A stretch of 64,000 nucleotides of DNA from Paramyrothecium sp. XJ0827 (GCA_020881915.1 JAJFPB010000006.1:930001-994000), one strand, 5' to 3'; shown: positions 1 through 12,887, counted from the stretch's first letter. Made by a program: numbers and translations. The notes: generated by a model from the letters alone, not told the origin.

Positions 1-1572
1 ATGCCTGATCCCACATGAAGCAAGACATAAGAGAAAATTGTGAGAAGACTCGATTCATTTGAAGATTGTCTCATGCTGATTCTCCAGTTTCTTGTTTTGC
101 GCCTCGTTGGCCACGATCCATTTTTGTATGGGAGTGTCGGCGCAGAGCTCCATCCTCGATGGGTTCACCATCTTCGGGCCCACAATAGCAACTGTGAGCG
201 TTTATCTCATGTCTCTGCTGTTCGCAAGCAGAGGCCACGATGTCGAGGCCAGCACAAGTGATGCTGTGGTCGACCCAGAGCAAGCAATATCAGCTGCTTG
301 GGGACTCTGTGGACTCTAAGTTATGTCGGCCCTTTAGTGTAAGCTCAGACTGCAGTTGGTCCTTGTATTCAAAGGCCCCAGGCTGTGGGTTGTTTTGTAT
401 CGCTTGAAGCAAAAGGATTTCTTGTACAGCGGCGCGTAGATGCTGGTGTGTTGGGGAAGGGACTGTTCTGGTTCACTACCCAATAAGTATCTACCCCATA
501 AGTAGCAAGAGAGTACCAGGGATACTCTCTTTATTAGGAAGGACCTAAGGCCAGGAGGAGTTTTAGCATCATCATCCATTTTCATTCCTATTCAAATTAA
601 GTTTTCCAAGCCGTCCCAAGAAGCCTGAATAAAGGATCCAGTGATTCGAAGCAGCCTTGCAGTGACCCAGCTACTGGATGCTCGAGGCTACGCCTCAAGG
701 CAAGATGCCTTGAGGGGAAAAGCCTTGATCATTTAATGTCTGGGTATGGTGTGAGTCTGCGCTGTCCCAACAAGATGGCGTCTCGCTTCGATATGTTGCT
801 CGGTTTAAGTTTAGGGTTTCACTATATACTTACACTTTGATTGCGCATAACACTGTGGTGTTTCCATCGATTGCTGTGAAGCAAAATAATTGTACATATT
901 CTAGGCCGCCTTTTCATTCGATATTTAACTGTCTCACCCACAAATGCCACACTAAAGAAGAATCAAGTAGTCAAATCTTAGTGAAAGGTCGTTCAGTAAT
1001 TCTGGCGAGGACGTGATTCCCGCTAAAACATGTTGGGTTCCAGAAGTGTCTAGGGTAGGCAGAAATGCCTCATCTGAAGGGCATCTACCGAACTTGGTCT
1101 GGTGGCATATGTGCATCGCAGGTTTGCTGGCAACAACTACTGCTTCAGATACGGACTGACTTATGGTTCAGCTTTGTATCCCATAACGATGTTGGCGTTG
1201 GTCTCTTATTCATCGGCCTCCGGATACTCTAGCGTTTTTGCAATATCTTGGACATATTCCTTACGCTCCACTCGTACTTCCCCCCTCTTTTCTCACTCGC
1301 GGCACATTTGTTGAATGTAATTGTGATCCTCCTTCATCTCTTGTGTGTGACACGCCCAAAAGATGAAGGTGGATCAACCCCAACCCGATGGTGCGTAAAT
1401 TAGTTTCATAATCTGGAGTTCGGCGTGAAAAGAGTATAGAGACCTTTACACGAGCCATAAATTATAAGTCAGTATTTGTTTCTTTCATATCTCTTTCTTT
1501 ACTGTATTAAAAAGATTCAATGAGGGGAAGGTGATGAGATCAGACCACTCAGCCCTTAGATCTGCGTCTCCG
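1..1572. other. Intergenic stretch, no supported gene
   Basis: Only short open frames without a credible start, codon pattern or domain are visible on either strand. The last few hundred bases lie downstream of the stop codon of the minus-strand propeller gene. I see no repeat or RNA gene. Confidence 0.5.
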
Positions 1573-4500
1573 TTAACTCATAATGATGAACTTGGCAACT
1601 CCAGTTTCTGCTTGCCGGCTGATCAATATGCCACCAAAGACTGTTGCTGCCAATCCACAGCCAGTGCAGGCAATATTGACGTAGGGGTTAGCCCCCTTGT
1701 TGATCATTGCCGCCGCACTGAGTAGATCATGCGCTCTAGTGAGGTACACGTTGAGAATAACCATCCAGTCCTCGCGGTCTCCATCCTTCCTCTTCCACTC
1801 TGGTTTCAGGTGGTCCAAGGGCCAACAGACTGTGTAGATGGCCATGTCTATGGATGTTTGTATGATGGTAATTGTCGCACTGATCTGTCTGTTAACGGCG
1901 GTCTTGAAGACGGCCATCAGAGAACAACCCCAATGGATCAAGCGAATTCCCCAGCTTTCCATGTTTGTGTTGGTAGGGAAGGTCATAGCCCACCCCGCGA
2001 GGAATCCCATGACATCCCACTTTTTCCATTGGAAGCCGGCCTTTTTCGTAGCAGGCCCCGGTGGCCATATCTCTAGGTCGACTTCATCGAGATCCAAATC
2101 GAAATCGTCGAAGTCCAATAGCCAGTCGAAACCTTCCTTGAGTAATTTCCAGGCATTATAGAACCCAAACGCAACACCTATTATAGCCGAGTGAGCCTTG
2201 ACCCATTTGAGCACAGCTTGCGTCAACGGGTGGTTTTTGATTTTATCAATCCACCCTGAATCATCTGCTGTGTCAGCATTTCGCGCAGGCGAAACTGTGT
2301 TGACGGTACGACTCGAAATAATTGCCGGTGAGGATTGCAGTGTAAGTTGTTTGCTTTCGAGAGCATCTTCTACTTCTGGCAGGGAGGAAGAAGCGAGGAC
2401 TACATTGTTTGTAATGCCGGATGTGGACCCAACTGGATGAATGGCCCGAGAGTTCATCATTCTTGCCGACTTGAAAAGGCTTTCTTTGTTTTCTTTCCCA
2501 CCGGCATTGTTCCTCGGGAGGCTGATTAGCGCGTAGAGGCTTCTAGTGCTGTCTTCGATGTTCTTGAAGTCTTTGTGCTCTTTTGGTGCTTTTCCATACG
2601 CAGCTGCCAGCAGCAAGCAAAAGGCGTCGAGCACTGATAGAGGATTATCGGATATCTTTGACCATAGCCATGAAATAACGGGGATCTCCAGTTCGGCATT
2701 CAACAATTTCTTGATGGAGTACACCAGCGAGGCACCCAACTCAAACATCTTCTTGATAAGGATTCGGATGGACTTGACCAGCTTCAGGAGCAAACGGCCC
2801 CCCAGCTTCGAAACCATCTCCGCGACTGTTGCTTTTCGGTTCGGGTTGAAGAGTTCTACGAATGTTTTGCCGATATCCTTTCCAGCATCTCCAAATTCTT
2901 TCAAAATTGCTTTTAATGCACTCCAGAATATGGTCAAAGGATCGTCCGGTGTCAAGCTGCTGTTAGCCGAAGTAATCGACTGGCGCACTTCTGGATTATG
3001 CTTCGTGTGGTAGTTTGCGTAGTTTCCACCTGGTGAGTCAACAGCTTTCTGAACCTTCTTGTCGTCTTCGCCTGGAGGATGCGAGTCATCTTCACCCACC
3101 GCCTTATCGCAACCGTCAGGGATAGCATCTGGGTCATACTTTTCCTGTACCGTTCTCTCCATCTGAGCTAGGATTAAGTCGACCTTGTCTCCCATGACCT
3201 GCACTCCGGCGACTGTGATGTCGAAGAACCCATTAACATACCCGCGGATAATATTTTGAGTATCTTTGATGTCCTGCCAATTGAACAGCCACTTAAGGCC
3301 TTCCCACAGCTTTTTCAGTCCTGTGCCGATCCACTCACAAACTTTCTTAATTGCTTTCATGACGTGTTCGAATGTATTCACCAGGAACTTCCAGACACGT
3401 TTCCCAACTTGAACCACAAAGTGCCAGCCTTGAATACTAAAGTCGACGATAGCATCGATGGCCCGTGTAAACCAGTCAAATGAGGCCCAACTGGCTTGGG
3501 TTATATTCTCATCGATAGAAGACAAGTTCAAAGCCTCGGGTCCCTTTTCATTTTCGGCACTCGGTTCTGCGCCAACCTCCTCTTCAGTTGAAGCGTGAAC
3601 TTCTATCTCCGGAGATGAGAACTGCGATTGGCCGTTGATCTTGTTGGCGTGTTGAGCGAGAGAAGAAAGAGCTTTGGCCGCTTGCTTTGAAGTTTTTGCC
3701 CTTAGTGCCAGCACTAACGAGCAGATCTCCGTTGGGTAGACGCGCTTCGCGTAACTTGTCTTCGTCTTGGATTTCCTTGAAGAAATCCATCACCTTGGAG
3801 GACGGATCAATGTACACCGTATCACAGTCAGGGATTCCGTCCAGGCGAATGGATGGAACCGATAGATCATCAATTTCCTGAATGATAGTGATGACACATT
3901 GATCGTCCGGTTTGACTGGAATCGGGTTGCGACTGAGCTGAAGAACTTTGCCATTGATGGTCGCAACACACACACTAGAGGAGCTTATATTCACGTTTCC
4001 AGTGAACATTCGGCGGTTGTTTGTGTTGTTTTGAATCCTAATGTGTGTAGTGTAGGTGAAAACCTCGCGTGCAGTCTTGATTACCGGGATTGAGAAGTCT
4101 GTTGACGTCCATATTTTGGAATCACCGGCTTGAAAAAGGATCCTCATCTTCGCCTTATCGCTGTTCCCCAAAACAAACAATCTTTGGGACTGGCCATCCT
4201 CTCCCAGGAATGGCGCAAACTTCACGGTCCCGTTCATCACTGGCGTAGCTGGATTGAGCGGTTCCAAGGAAGTATCCGGGCTAGTGGCGACGGCCTTTGC
4301 GGTGAATTGGTTGTAGACAATGTCCCCTTGACCATTCACAGACCATATAGAGATTAGATTCTGTGCTTGCGTGGCGTAGATTTGCTTCAAATCTGACAGT
4401 ATATCAGCCGCTGCGAGCTGGCATTGATCTGGCAGCTTGCTGCTGCTAGTAGAGCATTGCCGCGCAGTCAGACGATAAATGCCACTTTCTGCGGCAATGA

Positions 4501-5331
4501 GAAGATCGCTTCTCCCCTTGAGGTTCAACAGTGTAGCCAGGCTTGTCGCCCCCGCGGGTACTGGGAGACTAGTCTTGAGTGATGTGTAAAACCCAGTTTC
4601 ACCTTTCAACCCGGTGAAAGCCAGACGAAGAGAGTTATTGCCCTCTTTGTAAAGAACGAACAACCCAAAGCCAATCGGCAGGTTTGCCGGGGACAGATCA
4701 ACAATATCGCTAGGATTACACGGCATGTCAAGGTCAGTTTTGATTGACCACGAACTTTCAGTTGTTTCTAATCTTCTGATGTCATCTTGAGTGCCGCCTA
4801 GGTTCCGAATCTTGGCAACTACTAATGTAGTGCCCTGTTTGAAGCCAGTACCCTGAACAAATTCATCAGTAAGCAACTGAATCTTAGAAACCATGATCAG
4901 CTTAGAGAACTTACCACAAGTAATCCGTGGACCTGGCAATCAAATTCTTGTCCTTGAAGAAGATATTCCGTCAGGTCATCCTTGTCTGAAACAAAGATGC
5001 CTGGGCTCATGGGCTTCGTGATCTTGACAATTGAAGCACTCCCCGGTATCCTATGTGCAAATGCAACTGTGATTGATCCATCTGGGGACTGGTAGATGGC
5101 GAGGGCTTCGGCTTTCTGGCCTAGAACAACTTTGAATCGAGCATTTAGATCTGAAAGTTGATTTCTTCCAAGATTGTCGGCGTGCGTCAGGTAGATATGA
5201 CCATCAGTTCCGATCGAAAAGAGAAGAGGAAGCCCATTGTCATCTTTCGCAACATAGAACTCTTTTGTGTCGGCAAGCGGAGTTGATGTTACCACCTGCT
5301 CAATAAGCTCTGAGTCAAAGATCACATTCAT
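1573..5331 (-). CDS. Beta-propeller-like plus helix-rich membrane-interacting protein, function unknown
   Basis: Not assigned to a named family. The start is the ATG at 5331; the open frame extends further up only from a TTG. Exon 1 is 4915-5331. An intron at 4853-4914 joins it to exon 2, which begins at 4852. A second short intron is needed between about 3720 and 3590, where the frame changes; its exact ends are uncertain. The first 450 or so residues show repeated short strands with motifs such as SIGTDGHIYLTH and DLLIAAESGIYRL, as in beta-propeller lectin-like folds. The C-terminal 700 residues are rich in Trp and Lys amphipathic helices (WKFL, KLWEGLKWLFNW) and long hydrophobic stretches, with an acidic Asp-rich patch (FDDFDLDLDEVDLE). 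There is no signal peptide. It is divergent from the TULIP-like gene at 6365. A membrane-active role is inference from composition and context. Confidence 0.72.
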
Positions 5332-6364
5332 GATGGGTGGAGAACACAAGTGTGGTAAGGAAGTGTATCAAGCAATCTAGGACGTCTAATCAAGTCCTCA
5401 TATTCACAACAGTGCAATACATGGCCTCTCATGATATCTAGAATGCGTATCGCGCGACATAAACATCAGCTTTCAGCTTTCAAGCCACCTTGAACAATAA
5501 ACCGTATAGGTCTTGGTGGAAACGTGTTAATTGCAGGAATGATCCATAGTTTCCAGACCAAAAGCTCTGGCTCGAGGAAGCCTAAAATAGTAAGGGTCAC
5601 AAATGTCCGTTTGAAGTGTGCAATTCGTCTCCGGAGAACCCACCGCCACTGCCTGTACATAAATATTGATACTAGTTCTGAGACATGGATACGAACGCTG
5701 GCGGGTCTGGACTGTAATAGTTGCATGAAACCATCTGAACTTGGACACGAGTGTCGGTGGAAGTGGGGTTGTGTACATGTACGGGCAGCGTTCAAGTGAG
5801 CTGAAACAGGGGAGCGTATATTCCGCCTTCTGTTTTATTGTTTCGTACTCCACTGAAAACAGCAGTCAGTGGTGCGCCACCTAAAGGCCAGTGGCCTTAG
5901 CCGCCCCTTGGCGGTTTAGTGCTTGTCATTTAGGTAAAGACAATTGTGACTAGCTAGCACAATAGCTGAAAGCCGCCAATCATTTTCGTGAACAAGACCG
6001 GGGCTTTTTGAGCTTGGCGGTAACTTTGTACATTCAATAATTGCCAGCTAAATTCTAGAAAGTGACTCGTTCAATGCGCAGATGCCCTGTCACTACGCCC
6101 ATGGTGGCAGAGTTGGGTGCGCCCCCTTGTATCAAAGCTCCCGTGGTAACCCGATGCACATCTATCTATAGATAGGTAATAGTCAACTTATAAACAACGA
6201 CTGGGATCGATACGGAAACAGTCTTTGGTTCTCTTCATCACAACTAACTGCAAGAGTTACCTCAGTGCTTGCTCACCAGAGAACTCGGGTTCAACTGCTA
6301 GGTGACTCGATTGGAGAGGCCATTCTATCTTAAGCACATTTCAGACCGTTGTCTGACCACGAAA
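5332..6364. promoter_or_regulatory. Shared divergent promoter region of the propeller and TULIP-like genes
   Basis: About 1 kb separates the two start codons and holds no credible gene, so it must carry the promoters of both. Overlapping frames on both strands around 5466-5853 lack coding character and are probably chance. No clear TATA box was recognised. Confidence 0.45.
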
Positions 6365-8091
6365 ATGACTACCACCGAGCAAGAGACCTATCTCAAACTC
6401 CTTGACTTGCAAGGTTTTCATCAGATCATTGCAATATCCCAAGACGTATGTTCATGTAAACACACACTTCCCGTTCGAGAGAACGTATTCCATTGCTTGC
6501 ACTCAACTCGATTAATCACTCTAACATAACTATCCAGAATATCAATGCAAGTCTTGGTGGGAGATTTAATGACGAAGTCCAGCCAGAGCTACTATACTTC
6601 AAAAAGGAAGTCCCAGGCATGGGAGGCATGGAGGCCACGCTTGATCCTCCAAGAGTGGAGATCTGCACCGAGTCTGACACAGAAGCGACCAACTCGCGAT
6701 TCTTTGTCAATTTCAAGACAGGCTCATACAAGTACAAGAAGACAGTTGACGGCGGCGATGTCGACACCGTGGATGTTTCTGGTTGGTCGATAGCCTTCAT
6801 GGTATCATACTCCGAGAAGAAGCTTACAGAAGCCCCATCGTCCAATCCTACCGTCAAGAACAAATGGGAGTCGTTGGAACCAGGCAAATACAGCTTAAAT
6901 CAAATTGTCCTGTTTCTGGGCTCCGCCCCTCTTTCTTCCATCGACTGGAAGCGAAGCAAGACACCCGGTGTTGATGAGAACAAGGAGCCAATGAAGATCA
7001 TCTTTTTCAAGATGTATATGGAAAGCTATCTTTTGGACTTACAAAACCATGCGGATGCCTTGACTCTGGGTTATAACATCAAAGGCGAAAAGGTTGACGA
7101 CGACGCTGAAAAGCCAACCATTCCACCCACTGCAGTAAAGTATCAAAACTACAGGTACATACCGAGTAGTGATACTGCATCGACAATCAATGGCAAGCCA
7201 GTGCCAAATGGAGCTCGAGATGCTTTTCTGTTCCTTGAAATGACAGGTAAGGAGGGTTTCCCTCGAGAGAGGCTTGAACAAACGGGAAACTTCATCATCG
7301 GCGACATGCCTGGCAATCTAGCTTTCTCAAAATCCTTGTTTTTCGACAAATATGTTGTCGGTTCTGCTTTCAAAGATTTCAACTTCTCCCTAGTTGGAAC
7401 TATGAATGAACTACTTGGTTTCATTCAAGAGTCTTGGAGGAAATCCACCGGCTGGTCGTTGACTGAAAAAAGCCAAGAGGACCTAAGACCAGAACTTGAA
7501 TGGAAAATCGCCGATGACAAAGCCTCCCTCGACTGGAAGGGAACGCAAAAAGAGAGCGTCATAAGCTTTTGGACAGGCATCTATGGACACGAGTGCAACA
7601 GCACCCTGAACTCGACAATTGAATGTTTGCCAAGGACAAACCAAATCCGCGTGGTTTCCAACATCCACATCACATGGGAGAGCTGGAACCAACCACCAGG
7701 CGGAAAATCAGAAAAGAAAACCCGAAACTCGGAAGCCGAGATCAAGCTCGAGCTGACATTCAGCATGACTGTTGATCAAACCGGCCTTCTTCACACGACC
7801 GTGGAAGAAAAACTTGAGACATGTCGCTGTCGAGACTCTGACGACAAGCATAACGTCAAATGGTTGGAATGGTTGCTTGGGCCGAACAACACGGATCTGG
7901 CCGATGAGATGAAAAAACATCTCAGCGGTACAATTAAGCTTAAGCACATTGGAGACGCTCTCTCAGAAAGAATTAACAGTCAACAGCAGTTCGTGTTTCC
8001 AGGGTCAGGCACCTTCTTCTACAAAAATCCCGTTTTTTCAGATCGTCGAGATGTTCTGATTCGACTGGAGTACCAACAACAGGATCTGTAA
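6365..8091 (+). CDS. P47/OrfX-like TULIP-type protein (tentative), 544 aa
   Basis: Two exons, 6365-6445 and 6538-8091. The intron has a GTATGT donor, a CTAAC branch site and an ATCCAG acceptor, and splicing keeps frame. The spliced N-terminus carries the pattern GF-x-QIIAISQDNIN, which resembles the start of P47/OrfX-like TULIP proteins, where a Gly-aromatic-x3-Ala-Ile-Ser segment and a following Asn open the first lipid-binding half. The rest alternates beta-strand-like segments with a few helices. A Cys pair lies in ETCRCRD near residue 435. There is no signal peptide. TULIP proteins form elongated lipid-binding tubes; in bacteria P47/OrfX genes accompany neurotoxin clusters. The family call rests on a short motif and overall character, so it is tentative. 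The divergent partner at 1573-5331 suggests joint function. Confidence 0.55.
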
Positions 8092-8285
8092 ATATTACCA
8101 TCAATTGAAGTAGCATAGTCTCACAAGTCAAGTTTTTGAATGATATGAATAGAAAGACATATCTTCCACGGGCGTGTCAAGATGTTGAGTGATATTGAGA
8201 CTATTGCATGCATCAGTTGGCTTTGGAGGCTGATTCATACAAGATTGAATATGGCAAAATGTTTGCAGCACGCGTATACATTCGT

Positions 8286-10666
8286 CTAAGCTTTGTCCGT
8301 GCTTGCTACCGCATATCTGACTGTGGCGCGCTCGTTGAATGCAATTTGTGAGGACCCCACTGGCGGCAAAATCATCATCTTTTCATGCGCCTCGATTTTC
8401 GAGCACATTATCAAAAAACGTGAGAGGAGAGTAGAAACCAGAAGGAAAATCTGACGAGTTTTTGTGTCAGTCGCAAGCGGCATGAACGAGTTGTGCTTCT
8501 CACTTTGGTTGTTGAACGTTGCGCCAAACCCATTCAATGGCACAGCATCAAAATCTGCCAGGAAGTCGTAAGAAGACCGCTCGCTACCGTCCTCAGTGGA
8601 CGCTTCTGTGTTTCCAAGGACAATGCTTAGAGCACTCGCTACTTTCCCAGCTTCTGCAGACGCAGTACTCATTTGAAGCCAGATCTTGTGCGAGATCGTT
8701 AATCGTTGTCGAATCTCTTCAGCCCTAGGCGACCCCGCTGCCTGTTCTGCGGTCTCAGGCGATTCAAAGTTTTCTACGTCTTGAAGGTAGAGACAGAGAA
8801 TGCTCGTTGCAAGGAGAACATCCTGGTTGAAAATATGGGTGACTTTCCATCTAAGCTGACATAGACGACCAAACGGCTGAGACTCTTCGTGAAGCATCTC
8901 TTGAAATGATAGGATCTTGAGTGCGGAATCTAGACAGATTTTTACCGAACCCCTGTCCCGTTCTTGAGGCTGTCCAGCTGGGAGATTGATCAAAGCTCTC
9001 CGGTGCAGGAGAATTCGTGACTTGTAGTAGGTCGTTTCCACACTCACACGCTGCATCACAAGGCTTGGACTGTCCGTGATGGGGCTTCGCATCACTTCCC
9101 AGCGCAGCACGGGCGGGATAGCACGGTTGTGCACGTCTTCCAGAAGTGCGTCGACCTTCATGACGTCGTCGTAGGAAGGGGGATCGATATTGGTGTTGGC
9201 GTTGCATATCAAGCCGAGAGTTGATACCAGCCGCACTTTTGCAATGAGAGGCAGCACTGGCGTCCATTCCGTCTCCGGCCTTGGCGGAGGCATCTCGGTC
9301 GTGTCCTCTTCAAAATCAGAGTCGCGCAGATTACGGGGGTGTTTGGTATCGATGTGTGTATCCGTGGCATTTCGAGGAAGGCCCATCTCCAGGGAGAGAA
9401 CAAGATCTAATTGAAGGATTACAGCCCAGATGCGTCTGCGCATCTCCCCCTCGAATGCAGAGATTCCGGGAAAGTGGTCTGGGTCCCGGTGATAGCCCAT
9501 ACGTATTGCAAGATGGAGTATCATGCCGATCAAAAGCCAGCCATCGTTAGCGCTGTCTTTCAGAAGTATGTATTCTCCAGTGAGGACCGTTATGAGAGTT
9601 TCCAGGATATGTGGTCCTCCTATCGTATATCTAGCCAGAATAAGACATTGAACGGCCTTCTCTCGGAAGGTGTTCTTCATGGTGATATATTCCGCCTTAA
9701 GTAATTCGGCTGGGCTGTCGGTGACATCAATAGTGAAGGCCTGCAATTGCGCGGCAATAGATAACATGGAGAACATAAGGCCGACCCAGGCGGTTGAAGT
9801 TTCAGATGGATCTTTCCAGAAGGTCTCGTACTGAACAACTGTCAGACTGCTTGTCATGGGCCAGGTTAAGAAGAACCCACCTCTTGAAGAAATTTCTTGC
9901 TATGGATGATATCTACAGTACACAGTCAATGCCTCTGGCAGCGGGAATAGAGCCTGGATGTACTGACACGGAGTGATGAGGTAAGAATCGAAGTGTAGGG
10001 CCATGAGGCGGTCAACTACGGGACGAGGAGGAACAGCAGACAGTATTTCGTCTCGAGTTGCATGACGGTTCGGGCCATAGAACAAGTGTGAACCGAGCGG
10101 CGCTTTGCTATCAGCGACCAAGTCCTCCTTCAGGCCTCTGATTTTGGTAAGAATGGCCTCCCAGTGGGTACTTTGGACATAGCTGGTCCCAGACTCGTGC
10201 AACTTTAGGGTGCCAGGGTCTGCCGGGGATGCACCCTCGTCCTGGGATTTCTTTGGTCTCCGGATCTCGGGGCCCCCATCTGCGGATGAAAGCGAGCTTG
10301 GTCTTGGCGATTTCGGCGCCGGCGGACTTGGGGGTGAGTGGCCTTCCATGAGCGCCACGACAAGGTTCTCGAGCTCGGCGATTCTGCCATGGAGGCTAGC
10401 GGACTGTGGCGGAGCACCGGGCCGCTGAGCCTCAGACGAAGAAGATGTCGCATAATGGCAAGAGTCGGCGAGGCCACGCCTTGAGCAAGCTCCGCACGGG
10501 TGCTGGCGATCGCACCGCCGCCTAGCAAGGTTAAGCGTGCACAATCTCTAAGATGGCGGTCAAGCACATACTTTCGGTGTCTGCAAGGGTCGCAGGAAAG
10601 CTGGACTTTGTCCCTGCGTCGATTTGGCGGCGGACGTGGACGCGGACGTTGAGCGTCATCGGCCAT
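8286..10666 (-). CDS. Zn2Cys6 fungal-specific transcription factor, 738 aa
   Basis: Nuclear regulator. Four exons give one open frame: 10572-10666, 9964-10521, a 19-nt exon 9881-9899, and 8286-9830. Joining exons 1 and 2 rebuilds a complete binuclear zinc cluster (CDPCRHRKRRCDRQHPCGAC, then a sixth Cys eight residues on), where either exon alone has only half. A Ser/Pro-rich linker and a short leucine-rich segment (IAELENLVVAL) follow. The fungal_trans middle homology region starts around HKKFLQEYETFWKD and contains the usual RRRIWAVILQLDLVLSLEMGLPR stretch in segments. It is divergent from the MFS exporter at 11236 across about 570 bp of CGG-rich promoter, the standard layout for a pathway-specific regulator and its exporter. 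The target genes are inferred, not shown. Confidence 0.88.
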
Positions 10667-11235
10667 GGTTTGACAAGATGGAGGGTCCCACGGAGCTCAA
10701 TCTCGTATGCGGTGATCTGGTATGGGTACAGGTATGCCCGACACGGAACTATCCCTGATACGTGGTCCCCCCTCAAATGGTTTGCCAGCCGCTTCAAGAA
10801 GAGAACGGTAATGTCTGGCGGCGCAAACCGAGAAGCAACGAAGGAAGCAGAAAAATGACCGTCCGACCGTCCGACCATCCGCGTAGGAGTTGGTCGGCCG
10901 CTGGTCCGTGCGTCGCCCGCAATCCCGGTTCCTCCGACCCTCCGACCCTCCGACGTTCGACCCTCCGCGCCCGACCACTCTCCGGTGACCACTCTATTGT
11001 ATGAAGAAAATCTGCAGTTTAAATCCGTATTTACGGGCTATTTTGCGGACTTAGTAGCTGGTGCACTCAATCCTTACACGAAGAACTAGGTATAGCCATG
11101 ACTCCACTACCCTGTCTCCTGCGCTTTGGCATTATCTTGCCGTCTACCTTTTCGAATAAATAGCAAGCAAAGCCCAGGACCAGTGACCAAAGAAGCCCCA
11201 GCATTCCAGACCCAAACTGATCTCAACACAAGATC
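10667..11235. promoter_or_regulatory. Bidirectional TF/MFS promoter with a CCG/CGG triplet array
   Basis: The spacer between the divergent start codons is unusually GC-rich from about 10858 to 10990. It repeats CCGACC/TCCGACC units, first as a cluster at about 10858-10882 and again as CTCCGACC units around 10930-10975. Zn2Cys6 factors bind CGG triplets, so the array could be the operator of the neighbouring regulator. That link is inference. Confidence 0.45.
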
Positions 11236-12887
11236 ATGGCCACTGACTTGGAGTCCGCCCATGAGAAGCCGGCCATGTCGGAGGACGGCCAGCCTGGCCC
11301 ACAGTCCAGTGGGCCTGACCAAACAGCTGTTGAGCAAGAGACAAAGAACAATGTCGTCGGCTGGGATGGGCCAGACGATCCCCAAAATCCCCGGAACTGG
11401 CCAGCATGGAAACGCATAATACAAGTCGTCCTCTGCAGCTTCTTCTTGCTCACTGCGTAAGGCCGTTCCAGCACTTCCTCATCTGGCGAGTACCAACTGA
11501 CACACATTCAGCAACCTCGCCGCGACAATGTTTGCACCAGGAGCCGCCGCGGTTGCTGAGGAATTCCACATTAAGAGTCCCACCATTACCAGTTTCACCG
11601 TGTCCATTTACCTTTGCGGCTTCGCCATCGGGCCAATGGTCATTGCGCCTCTGTCCGAACTGTACGGACGCCTTGTCATCTACCACGTCTGCAACGTCAT
11701 GTACATTGGCTTCATCATTGGATGCGCGCTAGGCCAAAACACCGCCATGTTTCTCGTCTTTCGATTCCTTGCCGGATGTGCTGCCTCGGGCCCATTGACA
11801 GTTGGCGGCGGAACAGTCGCCGACGTCATCCCGCCAGCTCAGCGTGGGAGGGCCATGTCTCTGTTCTTCGTGGGACCGCTTCTGGGACCAGTAGGTGGCG
11901 TCACCCCTCGCAAAATGTCATGATCCTGACGATCCTTCAAGGTCTTGGGCCCAATTATTGGTGGCTTTGTGTCTGAATCGATTGGCTGGCGATGGACTTT
12001 CTGGATCATCACAATCCTAGTGAGTATATCATAACCCCTACCGATTTCGGGTCGCTGACGGTTCTACCTAGGCAGGAATATCATTTGCCCTATCAATTTT
12101 CTTCCTCCGCGAAACCAATGCCGCCGTGATTTTAATGTGGAAAGCTGCTCGCCTCCGGAAAGAAACTGGCAACACTGCTCTGGTCTCCAAGATGGAACGA
12201 GGCCTGACCCCCCGCCAGCTCTTCCTCCGCGCCATCGCTCGACCAACAAAGCTTCTCGTCCTGTCACCAATCGTTCTCCTCCTTTCCATCCTGTGCGCAT
12301 TCGTTTTCGGGCTCCTCTTTATACTATTTACCACGTTCCCTACTGTCTTTGAGGAACAATACCACTTCTCCGCTGGCGTCTCCGGCTTGTCGTATCTCGG
12401 CGTTGGAATTGGAATGGCCGTCTCTCTCGGAGCTTTTGCCGCCGTGAGCGACAAGCTGCAAAAGGCACTGGGAGATTCGCCAAAACCCGAAGGACGCCTG
12501 AAGCCCATGGTGTGGGTCATGCCCACCGTGCCCGTCGGCATTTTCTGGTATGGCTGGGCAGCCGAGAAGCAGGCTCATTGGATCGTGCCCATCATCGGCA
12601 CCTGCTTCTTTGCATTCGGCTGTCTCTGGATCTTGATGCCATCTCAGCTTTACATGGTGGATGCTTTTGGTCCTGAGGCTGCCGCCTCTGCGTTGGCTGC
12701 GAACACGATTCTCCGATGTCTCTTTGCGGCCTTCATCCCACTGACAGCGCCCCCTTTGTATGCAGACCTAGGGCTTGGGTGGGGAAACAGCGTCCTGGGT
12801 TTCATAGGCGTAGCTTTTCTGCCAGTGCCATTCCTCTTCTATCGCTATGGAGGTTGGCTTAGGGAGCGTTTTGCTGTGAAGCTATAA
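11236..12887 (+). CDS. MFS drug/metabolite exporter (DHA1-type), 497 aa
   Basis: Plasma-membrane proton antiporter of the major facilitator superfamily. Four exons keep frame: 11236-11456, 11512-11890, 11942-12019 and 12072-12887. The hydrophilic N-terminus carries the [14 protein letters not shown] motif that opens many fungal multidrug-type MFS proteins. The loop after helix 2 has LSELYGR (motif A-like). The segment [20 protein letters not shown], formed across a splice, is the motif C region of antiporters. About twelve hydrophobic segments are visible and the C-terminus is short. Its divergence from a Zn2Cys6 regulator suggests export of a compound whose genes the regulator controls. The substrate cannot be read from sequence. 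Confidence 0.9.

Noticed and set aside
92..319. 75-codon plus-strand frame with a hydrophobic stretch
   Set aside because: Starts from TTG; the first ATG leaves a short, unsupported peptide with no promoter or domain.
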